Source: Phycomyces blakesleeanus NRRL 1555(-) (lineage: Eukaryota; Mucoromycota; Mucoromycetes; Mucorales; Phycomycetaceae). From it: a stretch of 64,000 nt of DNA. Below the pieces are notes generated by a model that made no database searches, was not told the DNA's origin, and worked only from the letters and a program-made list of their open reading frames with translations. Position 1 is the stretch's first letter. The number at the start of each line of letters is the position of its first letter. Of the stretch, positions 15,799 to 26,905 are shown piece after piece. Position numbers and translations under genes: made by a program. The stretch is from positions 434,001-498,000 of the forward strand of contig NW_017265146.1 of assembly GCF_001638985.1 (NCBI RefSeq), given 5' to 3'.

Positions 15799-16592
15799 AT
15801 GGCTCACATCATCGGAACAACCCAAAGACGTCTCGAAACTGTTCTGGACGACTTTAAGCGAGCGAGAAGATATTGGAAGGAGTTGAATTCCGAAGGGTTT
15901 CCGGTAGCAAATAAACTGGTGAATGCTGTCATTCAATCAAGGTAAGAAAAAAATGACTAGAAATGAATAAATGTGGAATGGATAGCTGATGTTATTATAG
16001 ATATGTAGACGATTCTGCGTATTGGCATCCGGTACTTATTAAAGCTTTTCCTAATGTGGTGCAAAAGTATGATGGCAAAATGACTGTCGTAATCGATGGT
16101 CATTCTCAAAAACTAGAGAATATTGTACAAAAAATGGTTCGTGTACTTTGCTTTGAGATTTTTATTTATTTATTTTACAGATAATTTGACTATCGGTTTA
16201 CGTCTACTAGGCAACCCAGCAACGAAAAATGCAACAACATGTACAAGAAATGGAAGCTATATCCAATAGAACTCTTAGTATAGGTGGTAAAAATCTTCTA
16301 TATATTCCATTATACAAGACATGCTCTCTAAATATATTTGGTAAGATACTTTCACCAAGCATAACAAGTGCAATGTCTGATCTAGTGTTTAGTGCAACAA
16401 GCCAAGACGATTGTATCAATGTACGAGTCTGAGTTGGTTACGAAACAATCTCTTGCTAGTATAAAGGGATTTAGGCATATTAAGCACCGCGAGGAAAGTC
16501 TTACACTTTTGTCCATTTGGCTTAATCAACCTAGTCTGATAGATGAAACTCTCATTCAATTCGAAGATATGTGTGAACTAGAAATGTCATAA
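15799..16592 (+). CDS. CINP: CINP-family protein (CDK2-interacting protein homologue)
   Basis: Four exons: 15799-15941, 16001-16136, 16211-16340 and 16393-16592, giving 202 aa, close to the roughly 210 aa of animal CINP. All junctions keep phase. Resemblance to CINP: an N-terminal W..LN..GF..AN block (YWKELNSEGFPVANKLVN), a central coiled coil (QKMATQQRKMQQHVQEMEAI), and the C-terminal MY..EL..K..... block ending LTLLSIWLNQPSL, matching the LSYLSMWLHQPYV of CINP. In animals CINP binds CDK2/CDC7 and ATRIP and serves replication and checkpoint functions. The role in a fungus is inference. It is head-to-head with the UNC-45-like gene, and 49 bp after its stop lies the mariner-like element. The frame is open for about 130 nt upstream of the chosen ATG without another ATG. 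Confidence 0.75.
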
Positions 16593-16673
16593 GCTTTGAA
16601 TAACATGTTATTTTATTTTATTTTATTTATTGAAGTTAGATACAGTGTTTCTACTTGAGATTGAGACGATGTT

Positions 16674-16696
16674 GGGGGGGGGGGGGGGGGGGGGGG
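16674..16696. repeat. Poly-G tract of 23 G
   Basis: An uninterrupted run of G sits directly inside the left terminal repeat of the mariner-like element. Such runs are prone to length errors, so the count may be inexact. Confidence 0.9.
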
Positions 16697-16719
16697 TTGG
16701 ACAAATGAAAATTAATGTT

Positions 16720-17166
16720 TGGACAGTTTGCTCTCTTTTTGGACAAACAAAAAAGAGAATTACCATTCCAAATTTCCTGCACAATATAGAACATATTTTT
16801 TGCCGCCATGACATCCCTATTCCAAAAAATATTACAGTTGTTGCAAACTAATATTGGGTGAATAGGTCTGTCGTTGGCATTTCGGAAATATCTTCGGTCT
16901 TTGGTCTTACAGGAGTTGTAAACCTACACAAGCAATATTAAATATAAAGAATAAAACTTCAAAGAAAAAGTGCATGTACCTTTGAGGTGTTAAGCTCATT
17001 GATATCCAAAAGGAACAATTATCCGATCTTTTGCTTTACAAGAAGATGCTTGTAAATTTTCTCGGATACCCTATGCCATAAACTGTGAAATCTGACACTT
17101 GCTTTGTTTGTAAGCCTATCCCCAAAGACAATTAAAGGCATTTTAGAAACGTCGGCGAGAGTTTCT
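16720..17166 (-). pseudogene. Fanzor (eukaryotic TnpB-like) C-terminal relic 1
   Basis: Minus strand, two exons split by a 56-nt intron at 16924-16979 (donor GTACAT). It reads PLIVFGDRLTNKASVRFHSL, then a stop TAA at 17019-17021, then LLDINELNTSK|VYNSCKTK, and further on VCNNCNIFWNRDVMAAKNMF and IWNGN. The INE..TSK block, the CxxC pair with W.RD..A..N (RuvC-III region) and the trailing IWNGN are hallmarks of the Fanzor/TnpB family, RNA-guided DNA nucleases of transposons. The first cysteine of the zinc ribbon seems replaced by Tyr (VYNSC where VCNSC is expected). The N-terminal half and RuvC-I are absent. The frame after IWNGN runs into a poly-C stretch. Confidence 0.8.
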
Positions 17167-17630
17167 GTAATAGCTTAAATTATTATAAATGAAATGGGAG
17201 ACAAACAATAAGTAATTGTATTTTTTGTATGATTGCCGAAAAAAAGTCAAGCTTAATTGACTGTGCTTTTATAATCAATTAACCACTCTGTGAATACCTT
17301 TTAACAGAATCTCTTTTTTACCTTGTGTCAACTAAATTCTCTTTCTATCCCAAATTTTATTCTTTTGTGTTTTAATTCTCTTTTTTCGTTTGTCCAAAAA
17401 AAATCAACATCGTCTCAATCTCAAGTAGAAACACTGTAATATCAAGGAAATTAATATGCTTGATCCTATTCCTCTTAAAAAATGGCTGAAAATATAAGGA
17501 TTATACACTATAGAAAAAAAAGATAATGTTAGTAAGATTTTTGCAAGTTTTCCGGGGTTTACAGTGTGTTTTATAGTGTAATTTTAATTAAGCACTACAT
17601 TTCTTTTACAGTAGGAACCTTGGATAATAT

Positions 17631-19157
17631 TATTAGCTGAGAGGGGCAAATCAAGACGAGTAGTCAAGTTGACTACCCCATTATAAAAGTCGCGAAGAAG
17701 GTTGATGGCAGCGACGATTAAGTTCAGAGGAGAGACAAGATCCTGCCATCCAGAAGGTTTCATACTTGGAAATACAAGGGAGAAGCGGGGAGAAATAGAA
17801 GGAATTGAGACTTGAGGCAAGCCGGACATCCAGCACGGAACAAAACCAGGTGGAGACTGAGGAGACCGGACAAGATGTTGAAGACAGCGAAGTGGTAGAG
17901 TGTCCTGTTGTGTCTCAGGATCGATGATACCAAGTCAACCTTACAGACGGGGAGGCAAAAAGTATCTGAAAAAACCAAAGGGAAGGTACCGCATTGAAGA
18001 AAGCCACCCATGATGAACCAGGTCTTCTGATAGAAGCACATAGGCAGAGAGACCTACGCAAACCATTCCAAAGCTGAGAGAGTATGAGAGATGTTAAAAC
18101 TGTGGCTTTACCCCAAAAGGATAGAGAGCGGGAGGAGTGGAAGTTGGACCTGTCTTCAATTCTTTGGAGAAGAGAGGAGCAGAACGAGTTCCGCTGAGCC
18201 TTAGAGTAAATCATCGGAAAGCTGAGATAACGGAGAGGTAGGGACGAGGTGCGGTCATGCCAACTGGTAATGTTATGACCACGGAGAGTGGAGGAGCAGT
18301 CAGGAAGAGGACTGCCAGAGAGCGAGAAAGCTTGTGTTTTGTGGAGGTTGATACGCGCATTGAACGCAGCGGAATAGGCGGTGAGATGCGTGTGGAGTCG
18401 GGCAAGGTGAGCAGGATCAGGGAGAAATACCGGAAGATTGTCGGCATAAGCTAGAAGTTTAATAGGATGCAGAATAGCCACAGTATCAAGGACAGAAGAC
18501 AGAAAACCGAGGAAGGATGGGTCACCTATAACTCGTCGCAATAAATGTTCAAAAGCCAAATTGAACAAGATGGGAGAGAGAGGGTCGACTTGGAGGAGAC
18601 CACGCAATTATGTGAGAGGGCGAGAGAGGAAACCATTAACGTTAACGTTGACCTGAATATGTGTAGAGAAAAGCAATTTTGTGATACAAGTTATTGTAGA
18701 CGGAGGAAAGCGAAAGCAATTGAGAGCTCGGCGCAAGTAGTCTGGGTGGACTCAGTCATACGCCTTCTCCTGATTAAGAAAAAGACCCAGACCAGTCGAG
18801 CTTTCCCGGAGAGCCTGAGCCATGACCATCCGGGCGAGCATTCAATTATCAGCAATAAATCGTCCTTGAACAAAGCCACTTTGGTAGGGGGTGACAAGAG
18901 CAGTAGCGGCAGGGATCAAACAATAGTTAAGAAAACGAGTGAAGACCTTAGCATCAATGTTAATAAGTCTAATGGGCCGTCAATTTCGAAGAGATGTAAG
19001 GTTACCCCTTTTTTGGGATAAGACACCATCCGACAAAGCTTCATTGTACACACGCGAGACAAGAGTGGAGAATTCAGGGTGGTCAAGTATGACTTGAATA
19101 ATTTCATATGGCAATCCATCAGGGCCAAGGCTACTAGAATTGGAAGATTTAGCAGCA
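17631..19157. repeat. 1,527-bp inverted repeat, left arm
   Basis: Pairs with 34505-36031 in the opposite orientation. Coordinates map as x + y = 53662 for every open frame compared, and the translated frames are identical over the shared part, so the arms have equal length without visible indels. Confidence 0.95.
17915..18960 (-). pseudogene. LINE reverse transcriptase fragment, copy A
   Basis: RT motifs on the minus strand: YQSGFVQGRFIADN, stop, then LFLNQEKAYD, stop, VHPDYLRRALN, then a stop followed by LRGLLQVDPLSPILFNLAFE and LLAYADNL. The catalytic YADD is YADN and at least three in-frame stops occur, so it is dead. Each of the stops I can place (AAT TGA, GAC TGA, ACA TAA) could arise from CGA or CAA by one C-to-T change. 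Identical breaks occur in copy B. Confidence 0.8.
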
Positions 19158-20659
19158 CCTTGGCAAATGATATCTAGAGAAAACTTGGGAGTGAGACATT
19201 GTTGGGTGAGACCAGTGAGGGCAAGATTGTCAGGAAGATTCTGGAGAAGATCGTCGCCAGCAGCAGAAGTGATGGGCTCAGGAAACTACAGGTTTTCATA
19301 GAAACAGGCAGCAGCCTCTGTCATGCTGTCAGGCTCGGTGCAAAGACAGTAAGTAGCAGGATGGCATAGGTGCGTAATGAGATTTTTGGACTGGCATGCA
19401 GCAACGGTGCGCATAAGGAGATTGGCAGAGGTTTCACCCTGTTCACGCCATTATCGAACAGCCCGGAGAGCAACAATTTCCACACGTTCCAGTTGAACTT
19501 GTTGGAGCTTGCATTCAATAATGAGAGGTGAGAATTCTAGGCGGGTTGATGTCGAAACCGAAGAATCAACTTGTCACGCCGACATTGAGGTTGTTGTTCT
19601 TGAGTGGATAGAGAAGGTGAGGTTCGACGAGAGAAACATTTAATGAATCAAGTCACTTAGAATTTGGCCAAATCCCAATTTGTCTGTGGGGAATGGGAGG
19701 CTGGGAGAGTGGGGGCGAGGGTGTAAAAAAAGACAGAAAGCTCGTCCTGAAAGGAAGTGAGCTGACCAAGGCGAGGGTTGGCTCGCCAAATGCCTTTACC
19801 ACTGATTCGAGAAGAAATAAAGGAGAATGCGAATGTGATCATAAAATGGTCAGACGACTACGGGTGTATATATACAACCGAGTGGGAGGAAGCGAATATG
19901 TAGTCAATTGTGAAGCATGATGTATCGCGGTGAAAGGTAGGTTGAGGTACCTCGCCGGTAGAAGTGACACAGTCCACCAGATGGTCAGTGAAAAATTGAA
20001 GCCATGGGTGAGGTGGAGTTTTATGAGGTGTGGAAGTAGTGATTCAGTGATTGAGGTTGCCCAATAGAATCATATTAGTGGGTGACGCTGGTAGCAAAGA
20101 GAATTTGGAAGAAAAGAGATGAGAAAAGAATGTTATTTGCGATAAGTAGCAGGAGCATAAATAACATAAACACGGAAAGGGGTGAGTATAGACTGTGAGT
20201 GAGACACCATAGCAGTGATGCTGCGGCCGCATAAACTGAACAGTGGATCGGTAACCATAATATCTTTTGAAAGGCGTACAAGTCCAAAATGATGAGACCA
20301 AAGAGAAAAAGAAGATTAAAGTTGCATAGTTAATGAGACTTGAAGAGCAATATAGTGGGTATGAGTTTCCTGAAGGGCGAGTAGGTCAATTCCCTTCGAG
20401 TGAAAGCGGCGTATAAATAATTAACGTGTTTCGGGTCGTCCCACTTTGGCAAAACCTCTGCAGTTCATAGTACCAATGGTAATTATTGGGTAGGCTTGGC
20501 CTCTGAGCCGAAGGCTTAACAGTTAAATCGAGTTGTGTGTGGGGTCTTGCGATTTGTGGTATACCGGTCGAGTCGGCGTGCTTTTTCAGTTTCGGCAGCC
20601 TGGATAACCTCCAGAAGAGCATGTTTATCGGCGGCCTGTTGTGCGGAGCGGACAGCGTC

Positions 20660-21585
20660 CTACTCGGACTCCAGATGGAATCGCACTTGTTCAGCATTCG
20701 CCTTCTCTGGAGGGGCGTCGAACATGGTATAATCTTCCAGATCTGCGACATTTGCGGTTTTGTCGAACAGTGTTTTCTCTTCGGCAGGGTCGACTACATC
20801 AGTGTTGCGTGGCGGTTTAACCGACAAAGAAGGAAGGGAATCTTTGTTGGTTGGATTGTAGATGGAAGCAGAAGATGAGCCAATGAGGGGGGTGATCGCA
20901 AAAGGGCCAGGAAGCATAATACGATCCTGACGAGGAACACGGTTGGGGTGGCGAGAGCTTTGGTTGGTGTCTCCTTTGTAATAACTGTAACTATTAGTAG
21001 GACAATTGGGGGAGCCAGAAACCTCAAAGAGAGGAAAGAGAACATCAAGATTTATATTCTTGATAATACCGTCCATATTTTAGCCAGGCAAGCGAGTACC
21101 ATCTTCAGTCAAAGCACTATTTTCGTAATCCTTCACAAGGAGTAGCTTTTGGTCGCCAAGTTTGAAGGTCATCTTGGTACTTCATGGTTTCAGTTTGAGG
21201 TTGATAAGTGGAATTATAAATCTTGCTGTGTACTCTGCTTCTGTTATCTCATCTTTCAGCCATCTATGTCTCTCTTCATTATTGGTGACCTGGACAAACA
21301 AGCTGACTATCTTCACCACAGTTTTCATATTCTTTTTGTCAACTGGCTGGTCTGAGCTTACGACTGTTGATCCGCAAATTCTGCTCTTCTCTGCCTTCAT
21401 CATTTTTTTTTTTCAATTTTTTCAACAGAGATGCTTTTCAGTAGCTGGTTTGCATATTTCTTCACAGCTTTACTCTTCTGGTACTCTATTTCCAAGTGAT
21501 CCTTCATGTATGAAATCAACTTCCCGAGTTCATCTTCCAGAATAGACACAGTTGCACAAGCACTGTTCTTCACCAAATCAATCAC
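20660..21585 (-). pseudogene. LINE ORF1-like remnant
   Basis: Broken minus-strand frames begin with a Lys/Glu-rich coiled segment (HLEIEYQKSKAVKKYANQLL), continue through RHRWLKDEITEAEY and KLGDQKLLLVKDYENSALTE in shifted frames, and end in a Pro/Asn-rich stretch with DPAEEKTLFDKTANVADLED. Position ahead of the endonuclease and RT suggests the nucleic-acid-binding ORF1. No zinc knuckle seen. Confidence 0.5.
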
Positions 21586-21965
21586 TCCGTAATACAGTAA
21601 AATGAATAAAATTGCTTAGTATGTAGGACTCGAATAAATAAGATAAAAGCCTACTCTTGACAAGGAACTTCAATAATGTAAGTAGCATTTCTCCTATATT
21701 CATCAAGTTTGACCCTAATTATAAATGCGTTGTCTGATTGTCAGAGTTTGAGTGAAAGAAGCCAATTTTGCAATAAATGGTGCTACTTATTCACGTTGGT
21801 TTGATGTATAATCGTAAACTTTCTTTACCTCGACTGCTACCTCTTTATTTACCCTCGCGTGCAAGTCATAGGATAATTTCTTTACATCCATTTCCATCTC
21901 CCTTTGTGTTATCTGGTTTGCGAAATTATCCCAGTCTACCACGTTAGAGTCCTTGATAAAGGAGA

Positions 21966-22586
21966 GCCTTACAGACAGCCTGGCAGAAAGCCTGGACGCT
22001 AGTTTTAGGGAGACGACATTTCCTGGGGGGGGGGGAATATTTTGATTCTACTGGACCACAAATCGTGACCTTTTTGCCAGCATGGCATAACTCTATCTGG
22101 TCCCTAAGGATTTATTCTTATCACAATAATTAATATCAGCCAGGATAAAAAATATTCGTAAAGATTTTCTTTTGTGCTTTGCAAAGAACGAGTGTATGGG
22201 GAATTACCTACCAGCTGGTACTGTCAGACTCTGGGAATATAAGTAGGTGAAAGAAAGAGAAAGGCATGTTACGCGTAAGAAGGCCAATAAATAGCAAAAC
22301 ATTCAACGAGATTGAATCACAAAGTGTGTAATGTGTTTTTTCTGGACACATCATTTTACCCTGAAGGATTAGAGAAATACACCAGGCCCCGGACATGTAG
22401 TCAGAATTGATTAGTCCGGTTAGATAGAAATGTCGTGCCCCACCATGAAATGTCGTTCCCGTAAGATTGCTGCAAAGTCTGACCCCCAACCCAAAAAAAA
22501 TGCGTATAACCATAAAGTACTAATTATGAGTGACGTTGTATACGTTCAGGCTGTTCAAGCTATCCTACCAGGCTGTCCGTAAGGTT
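21966..22586. mobile_element. TIR element with CCTTACGGACAGCCTGG ends
   Basis: Left end GCCTTACAGACAGCCTGGCAG and right end (reverse complement AACCTTACGGACAGCCTGGTAG) are inverted near 21966 and 22586, enclosing about 620 bp. A G-run lies at 22024-22034. No coding capacity is recognised. Related single ends occur at 51013 and 54183. Family unknown. Confidence 0.6.
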
Positions 22587-22660
22587 TCCCATTTATTCTC
22601 GGAAAGCTGGTCAAATTAGCTTCAAAAATTTGACCAAACTAGCTTCCTTTTTCTGGGCAA

Positions 22661-22850
22661 TACACTCTTTCCGGAAATTATTGGTGCAAAAATAAAAACA
22701 AATTTGGTGCACAAACAAAAATAAATTTGGTGCAAAAATAAAAAATTATTTAGTCCAAAAACAAAGATAAAATTTGGTGCATTTGGTGCATTCCATTTTT
22801 GCACCAAATAATTTTGTATTTTTGCACCAATAATTTCCGGAAAAAGTGTA
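22661..22850. mobile_element. 190-bp MITE with about 34-bp inverted repeats
   Basis: TACACTCTTTCCGGAAATTA at 22661 (continuing TTGGTGCAAAAATA) and the reverse complement ending at 22850 differ by one base. The ends are TA, suggesting Tc1/mariner-type insertion. The interior repeats TTTGGTGCA-type units, so the whole can fold as a hairpin. It lies 127 bp upstream of the OTU gene start. Confidence 0.8.
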
Positions 22851-22977
22851 TAACCTCACACAAGTGCGCGATTTTTCCAAAAAAAAAAATCGGTAAATTA
22901 AGAGTGGAAGCACTGTACTGATCTGTTTCTATATATATATCAAAGTATACCCTTAGCTGTATATTAATTAATTAATA

Positions 22978-24638
22978 ATGGCAAAAGGAAAGGCTAAACA
23001 GGAGAAAAAAGAAATTGCAAAAACAAGTACGTAAGGCATAAATAAATACTGTTTAAAAGTTAATGAATTTATAAAGACAAGGCACAAAAAAATGAATCTA
23101 GAAAGTTGAAGCGATCTCGTAATGTATGTCCATTCTTCTTTGATCATACTTCCTTGCTGTCCTGCGTAAATCATTAGTGAACAAAATTTACAATAATTTA
23201 CATCTAGCCTGGATTATACGAGGATGGCTTTGGCGATCTGAATGCCCAGTTACGGACTCTTCAACTATGTACTAAAGACATAGCTGGAGATGGCAACTGT
23301 TTGTTCCGGTAAGATTTTTTAAAACAAGATAAATAAAGATTCCTTGTGAATTTACTGAATCTCTAACATAATCGTTAGTGCACTCTCTGATCAGTATTAT
23401 GGATCAGACCGAAAACACAAAGAAATACGACAAGAAGTATGTCGGTACATGTGTGATCATGAAGATGACTTCAAATATTTTGTAGAAGACGATCGGTCGT
23501 TTAAAGACCATGTACGCTGTATGGAAAGTAATGGAACGTATGGAGGAAATATGGAGCTTGTGGCCTTTGCACGTCTCTTTAATGTGAATATTAAAGTATA
23601 TCAACCAGGATTAATGTAAGTGGTCAATAGTTACAATGTCTATATTCCAAGTTTATGATTAGAATATAACAAATGACCAGAGATTATCTAATGTAGCTAC
23701 ATTATTCCTGGTACAGACGGCGTTGATGAATATGATACCGATAACGGAATGCTAACTCTTCATATTGCGTGAGTAGCCAACGAAATATATCGAACTCACG
23801 TATATGTTCGAACGAAGAAATGGTAAAATAAACAGCTTTCTGATATCAACACGTAATAGTTATCATAGCTGGGAGCACTATAGCTCTATACGGAACATCC
23901 TTGGCCCACACACAGGACCACCCGAAATCGAGGGAAGTTTCCGTAAAGAAAGTCCCTGAATTATAAGATAGGCGCTAATACAAAGTTGTCTTTTTCTATA
24001 ATATATAGATAGTTTCTGATGTTTATTCAAATGTAAAAAACGAGGATGAAGAGGATGAAGAATCCAATGGAGCTCACAATTCAAAAGAGAAGGTCGTTCA
24101 GGATGCTTGTCCAGATGCTACGACGCGTCAAATTAGACGTCTGTTACGGAAATTTAAGGGTGATCCTGACAAGGTTATCGATCATCTTTACGATATGCCA
24201 AAAGACGATTTTTCAGAAGAAATGCCCAAAGATCTTGCCCAGTCATCAAATAAGGTTGATGAAATACTCATACCACAACTTAAGAGCCGATCATCTTTAG
24301 AAGAGAAAGAAATAGAAGAAATAGACTTATGTGATGAAGAGGGCAAGAGCGACTTGAATGTCACGCTGCCAAAAGATTTGGTCGTGAAGGAAAATAAGAT
24401 TGAGAACTTGGATGAGTCAAACATAAGTACCGAAATAATCAGTAAGCCTGTTGATTCGACAAAGTCCAGGGTATTATCAGCCCGGGAACGAAAGCAGTTA
24501 GCAAAACGGGAGCAAAAAGAAAAACGATTGGCTAAGAAAAGAGAATCAGCAGCAAAAGTATTAGAAAAACACAAAGGAAATACACAAGCACCAAAAGAAG
24601 ATGGCTTGGAGAATTCTATGAAGCAATTGTTTATTTAG
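22978..24638 (+). CDS. OTU-family deubiquitinase, OTUD3-like
   Basis: Seven exons: 22978-23026, 23077-23123, 23208-23308, 23379-23615, 23697-23768, 23860-23942 and 24013-24638, giving 404 aa, near the size of OTUD3. It is a cysteine protease that removes ubiquitin. After a Lys-rich N-terminus, the OTU domain starts about residue 45 with the catalytic loop DIAGDGNCLFRALSD (D60, C63) and ends with YHSWEHYSSIRN (catalytic H175). A segment TTRQIRRLLRKFKGDPDKVI, followed by DHLYD, resembles the UBA-like helix bundle of OTUD3. The acidic then Lys/Arg-rich tail (ARERKQLAKREQKEKRLAKK) is coiled. The exon 6 donor is uncertain (23937 or 23943). Only the acceptor at 24012, just after a nearer TAG, keeps the frame. 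Confidence 0.88.
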
Positions 24639-24660
24639 TGGTTTATGGAGATAATACACA

Positions 24661-26282
24661 TCAAAATAATACACTAGGTTGTCCTGGTAACCATTTTTGG
24701 AGTACTTGAGGTACACTGACAGTACCATCAGAATTTTGGAAGGTTTCCAGGATAGCAATAATAATCCGAGGTACAGCAATGGCTGTACCATTAATTGTAT
24801 GACAAAAATAAGTATTTTGGCCAGTGTGATGAGTAGGTCGATATCGGATAGAAAGGCGTCTGGATTGATAGTCTGTACAATTGGAAGTAGAAGAGATCTA
24901 ACAAAAACAGATAGAAAGATAAGTAATTAATATATAAAAAGGGTAAATTTCTAGGTATTTTATTATAAATGAATAAATGAAATTTACCTCTCCCCACTTC
25001 TTGCGTCCTGGCATCCATGCTTCCATATCGTATTTACGATACGCACTTGCACCCAGTTCCTCCGTTGGCATATCCAAAATTCTGTAGAAAAAAAAAGAGA
25101 GATCCAGACATCAATACCCAAAATAAAATTTCCATCTGGATCATATCGTAATCAAATTATAATAAAAGCATACCGGAAACACAATCCAAGTTCTGTAAAG
25201 ATGTCCTCTTGTAACTGTTTGAACTCTTCTAGCATGGCATCACTGTTATCTGACGTAGTAACAGCAAATAACTCTACTTTTGAAAACTGGTGGACACGAT
25301 AAAGTCCCTTCGTTTCAGTGCCTCGTCCACCTGCCTCAACGCGAAAGGCTCTGCCATAGCCAACCAAACGTTGAGGTAGATCAGATTCATCAATAATTTT
25401 GGCTGCAAATTTACCCGCCAGCGGGATTTCAGCTGTACCAGCTAAACATAAATGTGTGCTGTTTTCGTCAGATCCTGCCGTGGAGACATTGTAAATCTGG
25501 GAGCTCTCGCCGCTCCGAGGCTGAAATCCACATCCATAAGCAACTGAAGTACGCACAATGTCTGGCGTAATCACACCCAAAAAGCCATGTTCAGCTGCCT
25601 TGTGCATAGCATATTGGATTAAGGCTGTCTCTAGGAATGCACCCATTCCCTGGAGGTAGTAGAAGCTGGATCCACTCACCAAGGCAGCTTGATCAAGATC
25701 GAGAATATTCAGTCTTCGAGCAATTGATATGTGATCTTCCAAAATCTTGTCCGCTGTATCCTTTCGGGGTGTGCCCACAATCTTTACCAATCTAGCTTGC
25801 GATTCTGGTCCAACAGGTGCCTCGGGATGGGAATCATTAGGAATTTGAAGAGCTTGAGAAGAAAGAGCAGATTCTACTTTCTGGAGTCTTTCTTCCTGGA
25901 ATCTCACCTGTGCCTTAAGATTTTTACTCTGAGAAATAAGCCTTTGCCTTTCATCACCGGAACTATTGATAGATAGCTTGATAGCTTTTGATAGCTCGTT
26001 GTGATTAGCTCTGAGTAAAAGAAGTTCGGAATAGAGTTTTCGTCTTTCTTCGTAGTTTTCTTGAAATTCGTTCATGTTGACCTTGTTGTAATTTCTTCGT
26101 CGCATGTTTTCACTCACTGCTTTGGCATTTTGATCGAGGTACCCATAGTTAATTTTGGGTTGAATTGTCAGATCGTGATTATCAGAATTTTTTGTAGCAA
26201 GTGATGGGGTAGAACGATAAAAACGAGCTTCTTCACGGGGTATGTGTAGTTTAAATCGATCGAATTTGAAGCGTCTTAGCAT
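24661..26282 (-). CDS. DIA4: Mitochondrial seryl-tRNA synthetase
   Basis: Three exons, minus strand: 25174-26282, 24988-25081 and 24661-24897, giving 479 aa. It charges tRNA-Ser with serine in mitochondria. The N-terminus is Arg-rich with few acidic residues ([12 protein letters not shown]), a likely import signal, followed by the antiparallel coiled-coil tRNA-binding arm (about 75-150). The class II core shows GTAEIPLAG, motif 2 [20 protein letters not shown] with FSKVE after it, and motif 3 [16 protein letters not shown]. It ends [16 protein letters not shown], the usual SerRS C-terminal signature. The 3' end lies 22 bp from the OTU gene stop, so the two are convergent. The mitochondrial rather than cytosolic form is inferred from the presequence and divergent arm. 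Confidence 0.92.
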
Positions 26283-26905
26283 TGTATTGATTTTTCTATT
26301 TTAAATAAGCACCCAAGAAAGTCGAAAAATCCATACAAAAGAAGTCGTTATATCACGTGTTTTTGCGGTATTAATTTTGCGACAATCCTGCACATTAGGC
26401 CTAAAAATAAATTCAAATACAAATGTTAGACTTTAGTTATGGCAGTGAAGTGTCTAATATTTCATACTGTCTTGATCAAGAATATACATGGAAAAGAGAC
26501 TACTCATTCTGATGCGAATTTAGGTAAGCTCAGTAGAAACTAGTCTTATGAAAAAGCTAGTACCTTTAATAATACTCTATGGGAGATAAAGCGAGTAAAT
26601 ATGATAACGATATGTATGAATAAATAGGACTTAGGGCTCGAGAAGGGTATTCTAGAAGCTGATAATTGAAGGTACATTTATTTTTAGAGAGATAAAGTAC
26701 TATTTAAATGCTTTTACTAAGTTCAATATAAAAAGTAGCCCTAATGAATGCTGTTACTTTCAAAGTCATGTTTTCTATCCGATACAATCTGATATGTTCA
26801 TTACTTTACCTTCATTTTTTTTGTTACAAGATTTCATTAATCTTAGAGGGAGGTCAACATTTTGATTTAACCAAACGCCTCAAATCTTATTAAATTTCGG
26901 AAATA
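26283..26905. other. AT-rich region upstream of SerRS
   Basis: No exon recognised. It should contain the SerRS promoter. Confidence 0.5.

Larger units (their letters stand above)
16641..17438. mobile_element. Tc1/mariner-type element carrying a Fanzor fragment
   Basis: Perfect inverted repeats of 33 bp close a 798-bp element: TACAGTGTTTCTACTTGAG at 16641, continuing to 16673, and its reverse complement at 17406-17438. The outermost bases are TA, the target duplication of Tc1/mariner elements, so the element proper would be CAGTG...CACTG. No mariner transposase is present; the interior holds the C-terminal part of a Fanzor protein on the minus strand. Such Fanzor1 proteins inside mariner-type transposons are an established class. 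It is non-autonomous and internally deleted. Confidence 0.85.
17631..21585 (-). mobile_element. Decayed LINE (L1-like), copy A, minus strand
   Basis: Reading on the minus strand from about 21585 to 17631 there are pieces of a coiled, charged ORF1-like product, then an APE endonuclease remnant (the LLGNLNH near 20044-20070 corresponds to LLGDFNH), then a reverse transcriptase. Frames are broken many times. The 3' boundary is set by the end of identity with copy B. No poly-A tail or clear target duplication seen. L1-clade assignment rests on the ORF1-EN-RT order and RT motifs. Confidence 0.8.

Noticed and set aside
16630..16851. Plus-strand frame through the poly-G tract
   Set aside because: Antisense to the Fanzor fragment and dependent on the G-run length.
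18545..19021. 158-codon plus-strand frame, repeated at 34641-35117 on the other strand
   Set aside because: It is antisense to the LINE reverse transcriptase in both copies; identity reflects the inverted repeat, not a gene.
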